A stretch of 64,000 nucleotides of DNA, from assembly GCA_900539455.1 (NCBI GenBank), contig UQCD01000010.1, positions 13,115-77,114 on the forward strand, given 5' to 3'. The stretch comes from an uncultured Eubacteriales bacterium (GTDB lineage: Bacteria > Bacillota > Clostridia > Lachnospirales > Lachnospiraceae). The notes beneath the pieces were generated by a model that ran no database searches, was not told the DNA's origin, and saw nothing but the letters and a program-made list of their open reading frames with translations. Each line of letters begins with the position of its first letter. Positions within the stretch are counted from its first letter, which is position 1. The position numbers and the translations under genes are program-made. Positions 35,159 through 43,172 of this stretch are shown here, piece by piece.

Positions 35159-35187
35159 TTGATACTTTAATTAAAGTATATTATTAT
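35159..35187 (+). promoter_or_regulatory. Promoter with an 18-bp palindrome in the spacer
   Basis: TTGATA (35159-35164) and TATTAT (35182-35187) are 17 bp apart. The perfect palindrome ATACTTTAATTAAAGTAT (35162-35179) fills the spacer, so a repressor bound there would block the polymerase. It drives the lipoprotein gene at 35243. Confidence 0.6.
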
Positions 35188-35242
35188 ATAGTGGTATTAA
35201 AAAGACTAAACAATAACTCAATATTAGGATGGTAATTATAAA

Positions 35243-36007
35243 ATGAAGTTAAAATATTTATCAGCTTTAACACTTACTATTGCAACCTTATCCCTATGTG
35301 GCTGTAATGAAAGCAATAACAGCAGCACCCAAAACACCACTACAGCTATAAATGCCGTTACTACCCATAATCTGGCTACTACAGCCCCTATTGAAACTAC
35401 TACTACAGAGCCAGCTACAGTTTATAATAATGACGGAACCAGACCAGATGTTGTAAACTTTTATATTTTCCATGACAGCACAGGCACAAGGGATAGACTT
35501 TCAGAGTTTTATGGTCCTTTTGTTGAAGGACAGGATATTAGAACCTTTGCAGCCTTTACTACTGCTGATGATTCGGTATATGGCAGCAGGTTTGCCGATA
35601 TGTGGTTTCCTAAATGGGAAGCCTACTCAAATTCCAGTGAATGTAAAATAGGCTATAAAATCCATATTTACCTAAAAAATGGTGATGTAGTTGAGAAAAA
35701 TATTCTTTCTCCAACAGATGTAGTTTACGATTACACCCAATATGTAGAAACTTGGATTTATGATGATGTTCATCACGCCGCCGGTCAATGGTACAGCCAC
35801 CTTACAGAAGCTGATATGAATAATGATACAGTAATTACCTCCGTAAAATTAACCTGTGGTCCCAGAATAGGCGAGGTTGACTATATTGTACTTGATACCT
35901 TTGTATACACAGGCAAAGAGCAGTTTGACGAAAATGGTGATTATATTGGACCAATTAAAGCTAGTGTAAAGGTAAATCGCGCCGATACCGAAAGCTATGT
36001 AAAATAG
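35243..36007 (+). CDS. Hypothetical lipoprotein
   Basis: 254 residues. The signal peptide ends in the lipobox SLCGC (Cys near residue 21), followed by about 45 Ser/Thr/Asn-rich linker residues and a soluble domain with many aromatic residues (FYIFHDSTGTRDRLSEFYG, ADMWFPKWEAYSN, TWIYDDVHHAAGQWYSHL). I do not recognise the family. It is on the plus strand inside the otherwise minus-strand rplQ-ecfA region, with its own promoter and terminator, which marks it as an insertion relative to the ancestral gene order. Probably an extracellular binding or wall-associated protein; that is inference. Confidence 0.7.
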   Translation: MKLKYLSALTLTIATLSLCGCNESNNSSTQNTTTAINAVTTHNLATTAPIETTTTEPATVYNNDGTRPDVVNFYIFHDSTGTRDRLSEFYGPFVEGQDIRTFAAFTTADDSVYGSRFADMWFPKWEAYSNSSECKIGYKIHIYLKNGDVVEKNILSPTDVVYDYTQYVETWIYDDVHHAAGQWYSHLTEADMNNDTVITSVKLTCGPRIGEVDYIVLDTFVYTGKEQFDENGDYIGPIKASVKVNRADTESYVK

Positions 36008-36016
36008 TATTAATAC

Positions 36017-36054
36017 AAAAAGCTGTCACGCAAACTTATCGTGACAGCTTTTTT
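36017..36054 (+). terminator. Terminator after the lipoprotein gene
   Basis: AAAAGCTGTCACG pairs with CGTGACAGCTTTT, followed by Ts. The A-run on the other side allows bidirectional use. Confidence 0.85.
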
Positions 36055-36118
36055 AACAATTATCCGTTACTTACCCTTATTACCTTCTATTATTTATTAT
36101 TACTTATTTTACCTATTA

Positions 36119-37567
36119 TTACTTATTTTTATTTACTTTTTTCTTCTTTCTTCTCTGACTTTTCTTGGCAGTTCTAATAAGTAATACAAAATATGTAATA
36201 ATTACTATAACGGCAACTATCAGAATTACTATAACAACTATTGTAATAACCATTGCCTTATCATTTCTTTGTTTCTCAGCTAAGTCATTGTTTTCCTGCT
36301 CTTTTCTACTTGCTTCCTCTATACTTTGTGCTTCAGCTATAGACTGGCTTTCCTTAATGCTTTCTTCCTCAGCTTTTCTTCTCTCCTCCTCAGCCTGAGT
36401 TTTATAGTCAACAATATGCTCCATTATGTCATTTGTAGTATCTACGCCTACAGTTGTTCTATAAAGACCGTATTTTGCACAGCTGTATTCGTACTCATCA
36501 TCTACATAAAACCAGCACCATTGCTGCGATACATGCTTTTTATAGCTTTCACTGGCAACCTCTAGGGTTGTTTTACCGCCAAACCTCTCTAAAGGCTTTC
36601 TGCAATCTAAGGTAATCTGGTTTTTGGAATAAAGATGCAGGTATGTTTTTGGGACATCCCATACTCCATACTTTGTAGCTGACTCTGGGTATGAATCTGC
36701 ATCCATGCTTACCTCTACAGCCTTTTCCATAGCATAAGCTGTAAGCTTATGTGTACCGTGACCATATTCTCCATTTTCATCCTGTGCAACAGCTACCTGT
36801 GGCTTAAATTTTCTAAGCATTTCCACCACAAAGCTAATTGCATTATCCTCTCCAAACATTTCCTTAGCCTTGTCTAAATCGTCTGCATAGGCATCATAAA
36901 AATCACCTGTATATGGATAATGGCGCACTCCTGCATGCCAAAGACCATCTAATTTTTCATGCTCTCTAATATTAGCTCCAGTCCAATATTCTGAAAAATA
37001 CACTACCTGAACATCGTAATTTTTTTCACCTGCATAATATGGAATAATACCACCAAAAAACAGTATTTCATCATCTGCGTGGGTAGATAATAACAAAATG
37101 TCAGCCTTTTCACACATTGGCTCCCATATTTGTACATCCTCTGGCAAATCTCCTTCCCCATAACAATAAATATCACTTATTGTATTACCCTTGTCTGCAA
37201 TTATAGTAAATTCGGTCATTAACTGGTCAAACTCTATATATTCGTGAAGGAAACCATTTTTACCTTTGCCTTCCTGCTTGCCAGCCACCTCCAAAGTCCA
37301 TTCATTAACAGGCTTTCCCCATATAATGTACACACCCTTTGCCGGTGCATTTAGAGTAACCTTTGCACTTTCACCTGCGTTTAAGGTAACATTTGTATCA
37401 TAAGAGCCATCTAAAACATTCTGGTCACTACTTCCATTTGAGAAGCTTACATTAGCATCAATTTTTGTTGCTGTAGCTGCTTTTACCTCTGACCCATTAA
37501 AAGCTAGTCCAACTATTACAGCCATTGCAGCTATGGCTAATTTAAGCATATTCTTGCCTTTTTTCAT
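36119..37567 (-). CDS. Secreted PIG-L (LmbE-like) deacetylase, membrane-anchored
   Basis: 482 residues. The signal peptide (about 1-31) is followed by a beta-sandwich-like region (about 32-150) and a PIG-L deacetylase domain (about 155-380). The domain begins ADILLLSTHADDEILFFGG, where the family motif PHPDDE appears as THADDE with His, both Asp and Glu kept. It also has the later REHEKLDGLWHAG and GEYGHGTHKLTAYA histidines. The C-terminal part is a charged coiled coil (about 395-440) and one transmembrane helix (about 446-470). The family removes acetyl groups from N-acetylglucosaminyl compounds using zinc. A cell-surface glycan is a plausible substrate; the exact one is unknown. Confidence 0.85.
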   Translation of the reverse strand: MKKGKNMLKLAIAAMAVIVGLAFNGSEVKAATATKIDANVSFSNGSSDQNVLDGSYDTNVTLNAGESAKVTLNAPAKGVYIIWGKPVNEWTLEVAGKQEGKGKNGFLHEYIEFDQLMTEFTIIADKGNTISDIYCYGEGDLPEDVQIWEPMCEKADILLLSTHADDEILFFGGIIPYYAGEKNYDVQVVYFSEYWTGANIREHEKLDGLWHAGVRHYPYTGDFYDAYADDLDKAKEMFGEDNAISFVVEMLRKFKPQVAVAQDENGEYGHGTHKLTAYAMEKAVEVSMDADSYPESATKYGVWDVPKTYLHLYSKNQITLDCRKPLERFGGKTTLEVASESYKKHVSQQWCWFYVDDEYEYSCAKYGLYRTTVGVDTTNDIMEHIVDYKTQAEEERRKAEEESIKESQSIAEAQSIEEASRKEQENNDLAEKQRNDKAMVITIVVIVILIVAVIVIITYFVLLIRTAKKSQRRKKKKVNKNK

Positions 37568-37763
37568 ATATTCTACCTTCCTGCTGTGTTTTTCTATATT
37601 CTACATATTTCCCACCTATTTAACAGCATTATTCTTACCTGTCCCCCTCTTAAGATTTATATATCTACCACTACCTTGTACATTTTACCCCATTCTATAT
37701 AAACTTTCATCTTATTTTCTTTTTTATTCTATGTACAATTCAAATATTTTTTATAAACAACTA

Positions 37764-37809
37764 AAAACTGCCACACTAGAAATATGTACTTACTTTCAAG
37801 TGTGACAGT
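37764..37809 (-). terminator. Terminator of the ribosomal cluster after rplQ
   Basis: Minus-strand ACTGTCACACT pairs with AGTGTGGCAGT and is followed by Ts. It closes the rpsM-rplQ transcript. Confidence 0.75.
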
Positions 37810-37859
37810 CATCTTAATATTTAATTCAAATCAATTAAGCAAGCTTGAATATGTTTTAA

Positions 37860-38396
37860 TTATACTAATTCAAGTACAACTTCCATAGCTGCATCGCCTT
37901 TTCTCTGGCCAATCTTGATGATTCTTGTGTAACCACCCTTACGATCTGCATACTTTGGAGCATATTCATTGAATAACTTATCTGTTAAATCAACTGACTT
38001 TGTGTTTTTCTTCTTTCCAGCCTGAGCAGTTGGAACTTCCTTAACTGTGTAAAGAACCTGCTTCATCTGTCTTCTAGCATGAAGTCTTGAAGGTAAATCC
38101 TTGTTGATTTTCTTTTCAACTGTATCGAACTTTGTAACCTTCTTGCCATCAACTTCTTCTTTAACTCTCTTGCCATCTTTATCTTTAACAGCAACCTTAG
38201 CCTGAACAGTAACTTCTTCAAAGTTATCCTTTTCCTTGATTGCTAATGCGATTAAACCTTCAGCTACCTTACGGATTTCCTTTGCCTTAGCCTCTGTTGT
38301 AATAATCTTACCATTTTCAAGTAAGCTTGTTACCTGTGCTCTGATTAATGCTTTTCTCTGTGCTGTTGTTCTACTAAGCTTTCTATATCCAGCCAT
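37860..38396 (-). CDS. rplQ: 50S ribosomal protein L17, with internal insertion
   Basis: 178 residues, about 55 longer than typical L17. The core segments are complete: MAGYRKLSRTTAQRKALIRA at the start and NEYAPKYADRKGGYTRIIKI at the end. The extra residues (about 60-115) are Lys/Val/Glu-rich (KDKDGKRVKEEVDGKKVTKF). Long L17 forms occur in Lachnospiraceae-type genomes, so it is not a sequencing artefact. It is the last gene of the alpha operon, 93 bases after rpoA. Confidence 0.97.
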   Translation of the reverse strand: MAGYRKLSRTTAQRKALIRAQVTSLLENGKIITTEAKAKEIRKVAEGLIALAIKEKDNFEEVTVQAKVAVKDKDGKRVKEEVDGKKVTKFDTVEKKINKDLPSRLHARRQMKQVLYTVKEVPTAQAGKKKNTKSVDLTDKLFNEYAPKYADRKGGYTRIIKIGQRKGDAAMEVVLELV

Positions 38397-38489
38397 TTGA
38401 TTTTACCTCCATTTGTGGAACACTTAACCATACGCTTACGGTTTTATTGATTAAATGCTTTAATTCCATAAATATTTTCGTTACTGTGA

Positions 38490-39449
38490 TTATTCATCAC
38501 CTGAGCTTAACTGTAATCCTAACTCTTTAAGCTTTGCTAAAACTTCTTCTAATGACTTACGGCCTAAGTTTCTAACCTTCATCATATCCTCTGATGTTTT
38601 GCTTGTAAGTTCTGAAACAGTATTGATGCCAGCTCTCTTTAAGCAGTTATATGAACGAACAGATAATTCTAATTCATCAATGTTCATATCCATAACTCTT
38701 TGAGTTTCGTTTTCTTCTCTTTCTATCATAACGTCAACCTTCTGAGCGCTTTCTGATAAATCGATGAAGAGATTTAAATGCTCGCTTAATACCTTAGCAG
38801 CAAGGCTTACAGCCTCATCTGGAGCTAATGTTCCATTTGTATATACTTCTAAAGTAAGCTTGTCAAAATCTGTGATTTGACCAACACGAGTATTCTGGAT
38901 TGATAAATTAACTCTTTCAACAGGAGTATAAATTGAATCAACAGCGATAACGCCTATTGGTAATTCATCATTCTTGTTTTTATCTGAGCTAACATATCCT
39001 CTACCTTTTGTAATGGTAAGTTCCATATATAGTTTGCTATCAGCTCCACCACTAAGTGTAGCAATAACTAAGTCAGGATTTAAGATTTCTACATCTGCAT
39101 CTACCTGAATATCTGCTGCTGTTACAACTCTTTCGCCTGTAACATCAATGTATGCAATCTTAGGTTCATCTGTTTCGCTATTATTCTTAATAGCTAAGCT
39201 CTTGATGTTCATGATAATTTCAGTTACATCTTCCTTGACACCAGGAATTGAGCTGAACTCATGAAGAATACCATCTATTCTTACCTGACTAACGGCAGCA
39301 CCTGGTAATGAAGAAAGCATAATTCTTCTAAGTGAGTTACCAAGTGTTGTGCCGTATCCTCTTTCAAGAGGTTCTACAACAAATTTACCATATCTTTTAT
39401 CATCTGAGATTTCTGCTATCTCAATATTTGGTTTTTCGAAATCGAACAT
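38490..39449 (-). CDS. rpoA: DNA-directed RNA polymerase alpha subunit
   Basis: 319 residues, normal length. The N-terminal assembly domain (about 1-230) includes ERGYGTTLGNSLRRIMLSSL. The C-terminal domain (about 250-310) includes the DNA/UP-element-binding ELELSVRSYNCLKRAGI and VRNLGRKSLEEVLAKL. It starts polymerase assembly as a dimer. It lies between rpsD and rplQ, the standard alpha-operon order. Confidence 0.98.
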   Translation of the reverse strand: MFDFEKPNIEIAEISDDKRYGKFVVEPLERGYGTTLGNSLRRIMLSSLPGAAVSQVRIDGILHEFSSIPGVKEDVTEIIMNIKSLAIKNNSETDEPKIAYIDVTGERVVTAADIQVDADVEILNPDLVIATLSGGADSKLYMELTITKGRGYVSSDKNKNDELPIGVIAVDSIYTPVERVNLSIQNTRVGQITDFDKLTLEVYTNGTLAPDEAVSLAAKVLSEHLNLFIDLSESAQKVDVMIEREENETQRVMDMNIDELELSVRSYNCLKRAGINTVSELTSKTSEDMMKVRNLGRKSLEEVLAKLKELGLQLSSGDE

Positions 39450-39485
39450 AAGGCCCCTCCTTCTATGGATTCGTCAGACTACTTA

Positions 39486-40079
39486 TTATTTTGAGTATAA
39501 TTCGACGATAAGCATTTCGTTTACTGGTACGTCGATAACTTCTCTGCTAGGTATCTGCTTTACAGTACCTTTAAGGTTTTCGTGATCTGCTTCAAGCCAT
39601 TCAGGAACAAGTCTACCTTCTGTTACTTCAAGAATGTCTTTGTATCTCTGAGAAGCTTTGCTCTTTTCTCTAATTTCAATAACATCTCCAGCCTTTACAA
39701 GGTATGATGGGATGTTTACGCATTTGCCATTTACAAGAACATGCTTATGATCAACGATCTGTCTAGCTTCCTTTCTTGTTCTGGCATATCCTAAACGGAA
39801 GATTACATTGTCAAGTCTTGTTTCAAGGATAACCATAAGGTTTTCACCTGTTAATCCCTGCATTCTTTCAGCCTTGTTAAAGTAATTTCTGAAAGGTTTT
39901 TCTAATACACCATAAATAAATTTAGCCTTCTGCTTTTCTCTTAACTGAAGACCATATTCGCTAATCTTCTTATTAGCTCTCTTTAATTCTCTATTTGACT
40001 TCTTGTCAATTCCTAAATAAATTGGATCCAAGCCAAGTGATCTACATCTTTTAAGTACAGGAACTCTATTTACTGCCAT
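39486..40079 (-). CDS. rpsD: 30S ribosomal protein S4
   Basis: 197 residues with the S4 RNA-binding domain (ENLMVILETRLDNVIFRLG, about residues 88-106). The N-terminal zinc-type Cys motif is absent, as in many Firmicutes (VLKRCRSLGLDPIYLG). It is a primary 16S rRNA binder and, in many bacteria, translational repressor of its own operon. It follows rpsK by 16 bases. Confidence 0.97.
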   Translation of the reverse strand: MAVNRVPVLKRCRSLGLDPIYLGIDKKSNRELKRANKKISEYGLQLREKQKAKFIYGVLEKPFRNYFNKAERMQGLTGENLMVILETRLDNVIFRLGYARTRKEARQIVDHKHVLVNGKCVNIPSYLVKAGDVIEIREKSKASQRYKDILEVTEGRLVPEWLEADHENLKGTVKQIPSREVIDVPVNEMLIVELYSK

Positions 40080-40095
40080 CTATCTGCACCTCCTA

Positions 40096-40488
40096 TTAGA
40101 CTCTTCTACGCTTTGGTGGGCGGCAACCGTTATGTGGAACTGGAGTAACATCTTTAATACTTGTTACTTCAAGACCGCTTGCTGAAAGAGCACGGATTGC
40201 TGCTTCTCGTCCTGAACCAGGACCTTTTACCATAACATCTACTGATTTTAAGCCGTGTACTAAAGCTGCCTTTGTAGCAGTTTCAGCTGCCATCTGAGCT
40301 GCATAAGGAGTAGATTTCTTTGAACCTCTAAATCCTAGACCACCAGCACTAGCCCATGATAAAGCATTACCTTCAGTATCTGTTAATGTAACGATTGTAT
40401 TGTTGAAAGATGCCTGAATATGTGCCTGTCCGCGTTCAACGTTTTTCTTTACACGCTTTTTTGTCACTTTCTTTGTAACTTTAGCCAT
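40096..40488 (-). CDS. rpsK: 30S ribosomal protein S11
   Basis: 130 residues, normal length, with the conserved GRGQAHIQASFNNTIV-type core (here ERGQAHIQASFNNTIVTLTD), VKGPGSGREAAIRAL and the C-terminal PHNGCRPPKRRRV. It forms part of the platform near the Shine-Dalgarno cleft. It lies 38 bases after rpsM and 16 bases before rpsD. Confidence 0.98.
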   Translation of the reverse strand: MAKVTKKVTKKRVKKNVERGQAHIQASFNNTIVTLTDTEGNALSWASAGGLGFRGSKKSTPYAAQMAAETATKAALVHGLKSVDVMVKGPGSGREAAIRALSASGLEVTSIKDVTPVPHNGCRPPKRRRV

Positions 40489-40526
40489 TTTAAACTAACC
40501 TCCCTTATGGGTTCTATCAATGATTA

Positions 40527-40895
40527 TTATTTTTTCTTGTTTGCAACTGTTCTCTTAGGACCTTTTCTAGTTCTAGCATTAGTCTTTGTTTTCTGACCAC
40601 GAACTGGAAGTCCTTTTCTATGACGAATGCCTCTGTAGCATCCAATTTCCTGTAATCTCTTAATGTTTAAAGCGATTTCTCTTTTTAAATCACCTTCTAC
40701 AATATGATTTTCATCGATTACTGCACTTATCTTCTTAACTTCATCATCTGTTAAGTCTCTAACACGAGTATCTGGATTAACACCAGCAGCTTCAAGGATC
40801 TTTGTAGCGCTAACTCTTCCAATACCATAGATATAAGTTAATCCGATTTCAATACGCTTTTCTCTTGGTAAATCAACACCTGAAATACGAGCCAT
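40527..40895 (-). CDS. rpsM: 30S ribosomal protein S13
   Basis: 122 residues: starts MARISGVDLPREKRIEIGLT, has the helix-two-turn-helix region, and ends with the basic GQKTKTNARTRKGPKRT tail that contacts P-site tRNA and forms bridge B1 with L5. It is the first gene after an unusual 345-bp gap downstream of rpmJ, so it may start a transcript of its own. Confidence 0.98.
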   Translation of the reverse strand: MARISGVDLPREKRIEIGLTYIYGIGRVSATKILEAAGVNPDTRVRDLTDDEVKKISAVIDENHIVEGDLKREIALNIKRLQEIGCYRGIRHRKGLPVRGQKTKTNARTRKGPKRTVANKKK

Positions 40896-41240
40896 GTGTG
40901 TATTACACCTCCATCAATAATCTTCCTAAGAAATATACCTCTTTCGTAGCCCGTCAATAAATTGCCGTCTGAAATGTGTACGCGACATATACTTCTTTAT
41001 CTTTGTTTCATTTTGTGAATAAATTCACTACAGGACAAGTTTTAGGTCGTCCTGCATTCACCACCATAATAATGGTTATAGTCATATAGACTATTCTATT
41101 AAAAGCAATTTTCCAATATTTCACATTAACCTTTGAGAGTAACAGGTTAAACGCTTCCTAGTGTTTCATTGCTGCAGCCGCATGCTTAGACGCACAAAAA
41201 CCGAGTTTTAGTGTGTAAAACTCTTGTAATAATATAATTA
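40896..41240 (-). promoter_or_regulatory. Structured gap between rpmJ and rpsM, candidate leader RNA
   Basis: 345 bp in a cluster where gaps are otherwise mostly 10-60 bp. On the minus strand there is first a terminator-like hairpin GAGTTTTA/TAAAACTC followed by GGTTTTTG (41194-41223). Then come stems AACCT/AGGTT, ATAGTC/GACTAT (5-base loop), CAGGAC/GTCCTG and GTGAA/TTCAC, before the rpsM ribosome binding site. No frame is coding. It fits an internal terminator followed by a regulated leader of the rpsM-rplQ operon. Confidence 0.5.
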
Positions 41241-41354
41241 TTAGCCCTGTCTTTGTTTGTGCTTAGGATTTTCACAGATTACTCTGATGCTACCCTTTCT
41301 TTTGATAATTTTGCATTTTTCGCAAATTGGTTTAACTGATGATCTAACCTTCAC
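41241..41354 (-). CDS. rpmJ: 50S ribosomal protein L36, zinc type
   Basis: 37 residues. The start is GTG at 41354, with AAGGAGG seven bases upstream. The sequence VKVRSSVKPICEKCKIIKR followed by GSIRVICENPKHKQRQG has Cys 11, Cys 14, Cys 27 and His 32, the zinc-binding set of the C+ form. It follows infA by about 85 bases. Confidence 0.95.
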   Translation of the reverse strand: MKVRSSVKPICEKCKIIKRKGSIRVICENPKHKQRQG

Positions 41355-41440
41355 AGTAAATCCTCCTTTCAAAAAAAGTCCGACTATGAGTATAGCATAC
41401 AACTTTTGCAAATGCAAGTCTCTTTTTAACTTTTGTCGGA

Positions 41441-41659
41441 TTATTTATCTCTCCATACGATACGACCTTTAGACAAATCATATGGTGATAATTCAATAGT
41501 TACTTTGTCACCTGGTAAAATTCTGATAAAGTTCATTCTTAATTTACCACTGATATGTGCTAATACCTTATGTCCATTTTCAAGTTCTACCTGAAACATT
41601 GCATTAGGTAATTTTTCAATAACTGTTCCTTCGATTTCAATAACATCAGACTTAGCCAT
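41441..41659 (-). CDS. infA: Translation initiation factor IF-1
   Basis: 72 residues, one OB-fold: MAKSDVIEIEGTVIEKLPN, NGHKVLAHISGKLRMNFIRI and PYDLSKGRIVWRDK. It occupies the ribosomal A site during initiation. It lies between map and rpmJ, the clostridial order. Confidence 0.98.
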   Translation of the reverse strand: MAKSDVIEIEGTVIEKLPNAMFQVELENGHKVLAHISGKLRMNFIRILPGDKVTIELSPYDLSKGRIVWRDK

Positions 41660-41699
41660 TCAATAACCTCCAGTTTAGTCTTTTTCATTTCTTCTATAT

Positions 41700-42452
41700 C
41701 TATAGTAACGATAGGATTTCTGGTTCACCTTTTGTAATAAGAATTGTATTCTCATAATGTGCGGATAAAGAACCATCATCTGTAACTACGGTCCAATCAT
41801 CATCTAACCAGGAAACCTCACAGGTTCCTATGTTGACCATTGGCTCCACAGCAAGTGTCATTCCAGCTTGAAGCTTTATGCCTCTTCTTCTTTGACGGAA
41901 GTTTGGAATTTCCGGATCCTCGTGGAGATTTCTTCCAATTCCATGACCTACTAAATCCCTTACGACTCCGTAACCACGGTTTTCGCAATAATCTCCGATT
42001 GCATTTGAAATATCATGTAAATGATAACCTTCTTTTGCAAACTTAATTCCTTCAAAAAAGCTTTGCCTTGTAACTTCTATAAGTTTCTTTGCTTCTTCGC
42101 TAATTTCCCCTACTGCAACTGTTCTAGCAGCATCTGAATGGTATCCTTTGTATATTACTCCTGCATCTAAAGAAACAATATCACCATCTACAAGAATTCT
42201 GTCCTTACTTGGAATCCCATGAACAACTTCATCATTAACCGATACACATATTGATGCTGGATAGCCTTCATAATTAAGAAATGATGGAATACAACCATAA
42301 CTTCTAATGATTTCTTCTCCGATTTTATCAATTTCTAATGTTGTCATTCCTGGTCTAATGGCTTTTGCAAGCTCATTATGAGTTTTAGCAAGAATTTTTC
42401 CTGCCTCTCTCATTAACTCTATTTCATGTTGTGATTTTATTGTAACTGGCAT
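41700..42452 (-). CDS. map: Methionine aminopeptidase, type I
   Basis: 250 residues. The metal-ligand motifs are all visible: SLDAGVIYKGYHSDAARTV (two Asp), GHGIGRNLHEDPEIPNF (His), AVEPM (Glu) and YENTILI (Glu). It removes N-terminal methionine from nascent proteins. There is no N-terminal zinc-finger extension. It starts one base after the adk stop codon, so the two are translationally linked. Confidence 0.97.
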   Translation of the reverse strand: MPVTIKSQHEIELMREAGKILAKTHNELAKAIRPGMTTLEIDKIGEEIIRSYGCIPSFLNYEGYPASICVSVNDEVVHGIPSKDRILVDGDIVSLDAGVIYKGYHSDAARTVAVGEISEEAKKLIEVTRQSFFEGIKFAKEGYHLHDISNAIGDYCENRGYGVVRDLVGHGIGRNLHEDPEIPNFRQRRRGIKLQAGMTLAVEPMVNIGTCEVSWLDDDWTVVTDDGSLSAHYENTILITKGEPEILSLL

Positions 42453-42453
42453 C

Positions 42454-43098
42454 TTACTTACCTAATATATCTATGATTGCGTTAAATACATCATTCATAT
42501 CAACTGTTCCGTCAACCTCAACTAAAACACCCTTCTTTGTGTAGTAGTCAATAAGTGGCTGTGTCTGTTCATGATATACATTAAGACGCTTTGTTACTGT
42601 TTCCGGCTTGTCATCATCTCTTAAGATTAATTCCTTGCCACATCTGTCACAAATTCCTTCAACTTTTGTTGGAATATGAACAATATGATATGTTGCGCCA
42701 CAGTTTACGCAGGCTCTTCTGCCTGACATTCTCTTTACGATGTTTTCGTCTGGAACTTCTACATTTACAGCATAATCTATCTTTTCACCCATCTGTGTAA
42801 GTGCTTCATCAAGACATTCTGCCTGTGGAATAGTTCTTGGGAAACCATCTAAAATATACCCATTCTTGCAGTCTTCCTGTTTGATTCTATCAACTACTAA
42901 ATCACAAGTTAATTCATCAGGAACTAAAAGACCTTTATCCATATATTCTTTAGCTTTCTTTCCAAGCTCTGTTCCGTTTTTAATATTCGCACGGAAAATA
43001 TCACCTGTAGAGATATGCGGTATAGAATACTTGTCAGCAATCATTTTTGCCTGTGTACCCTTTCCTGCACCTGGCGCTCCTAACATTATAATCTTCAT
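42454..43098 (-). CDS. adk: Adenylate kinase, zinc-binding LID form
   Basis: 214 residues. The P-loop is GAPGAGKGTQAK (about 7-18). DGFPRTIPQAECL is the AMP region, and the LID domain carries four cysteines (CVNCGATYH and CDRCGKEL), so it binds zinc as in Bacillus enzymes. It equilibrates ATP + AMP with 2 ADP. It lies in the usual secY-adk-map order of the spc operon. Confidence 0.98.
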   Translation of the reverse strand: MKIIMLGAPGAGKGTQAKMIADKYSIPHISTGDIFRANIKNGTELGKKAKEYMDKGLLVPDELTCDLVVDRIKQEDCKNGYILDGFPRTIPQAECLDEALTQMGEKIDYAVNVEVPDENIVKRMSGRRACVNCGATYHIVHIPTKVEGICDRCGKELILRDDDKPETVTKRLNVYHEQTQPLIDYYTKKGVLVEVDGTVDMNDVFNAIIDILGK

Positions 43099-43172
43099 AT
43101 AATAATCTCCTTCTACATTTAGTTATTTGCACAATAACCCGCGACAAGCTTTCACCTATCGCGGGACACTGA

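Noticed and set aside
37860..38396. Frameshift or fusion in rplQ because of its extra length
   Set aside because: The insertion is in frame, well formed and known from related clostridial L17 proteins.
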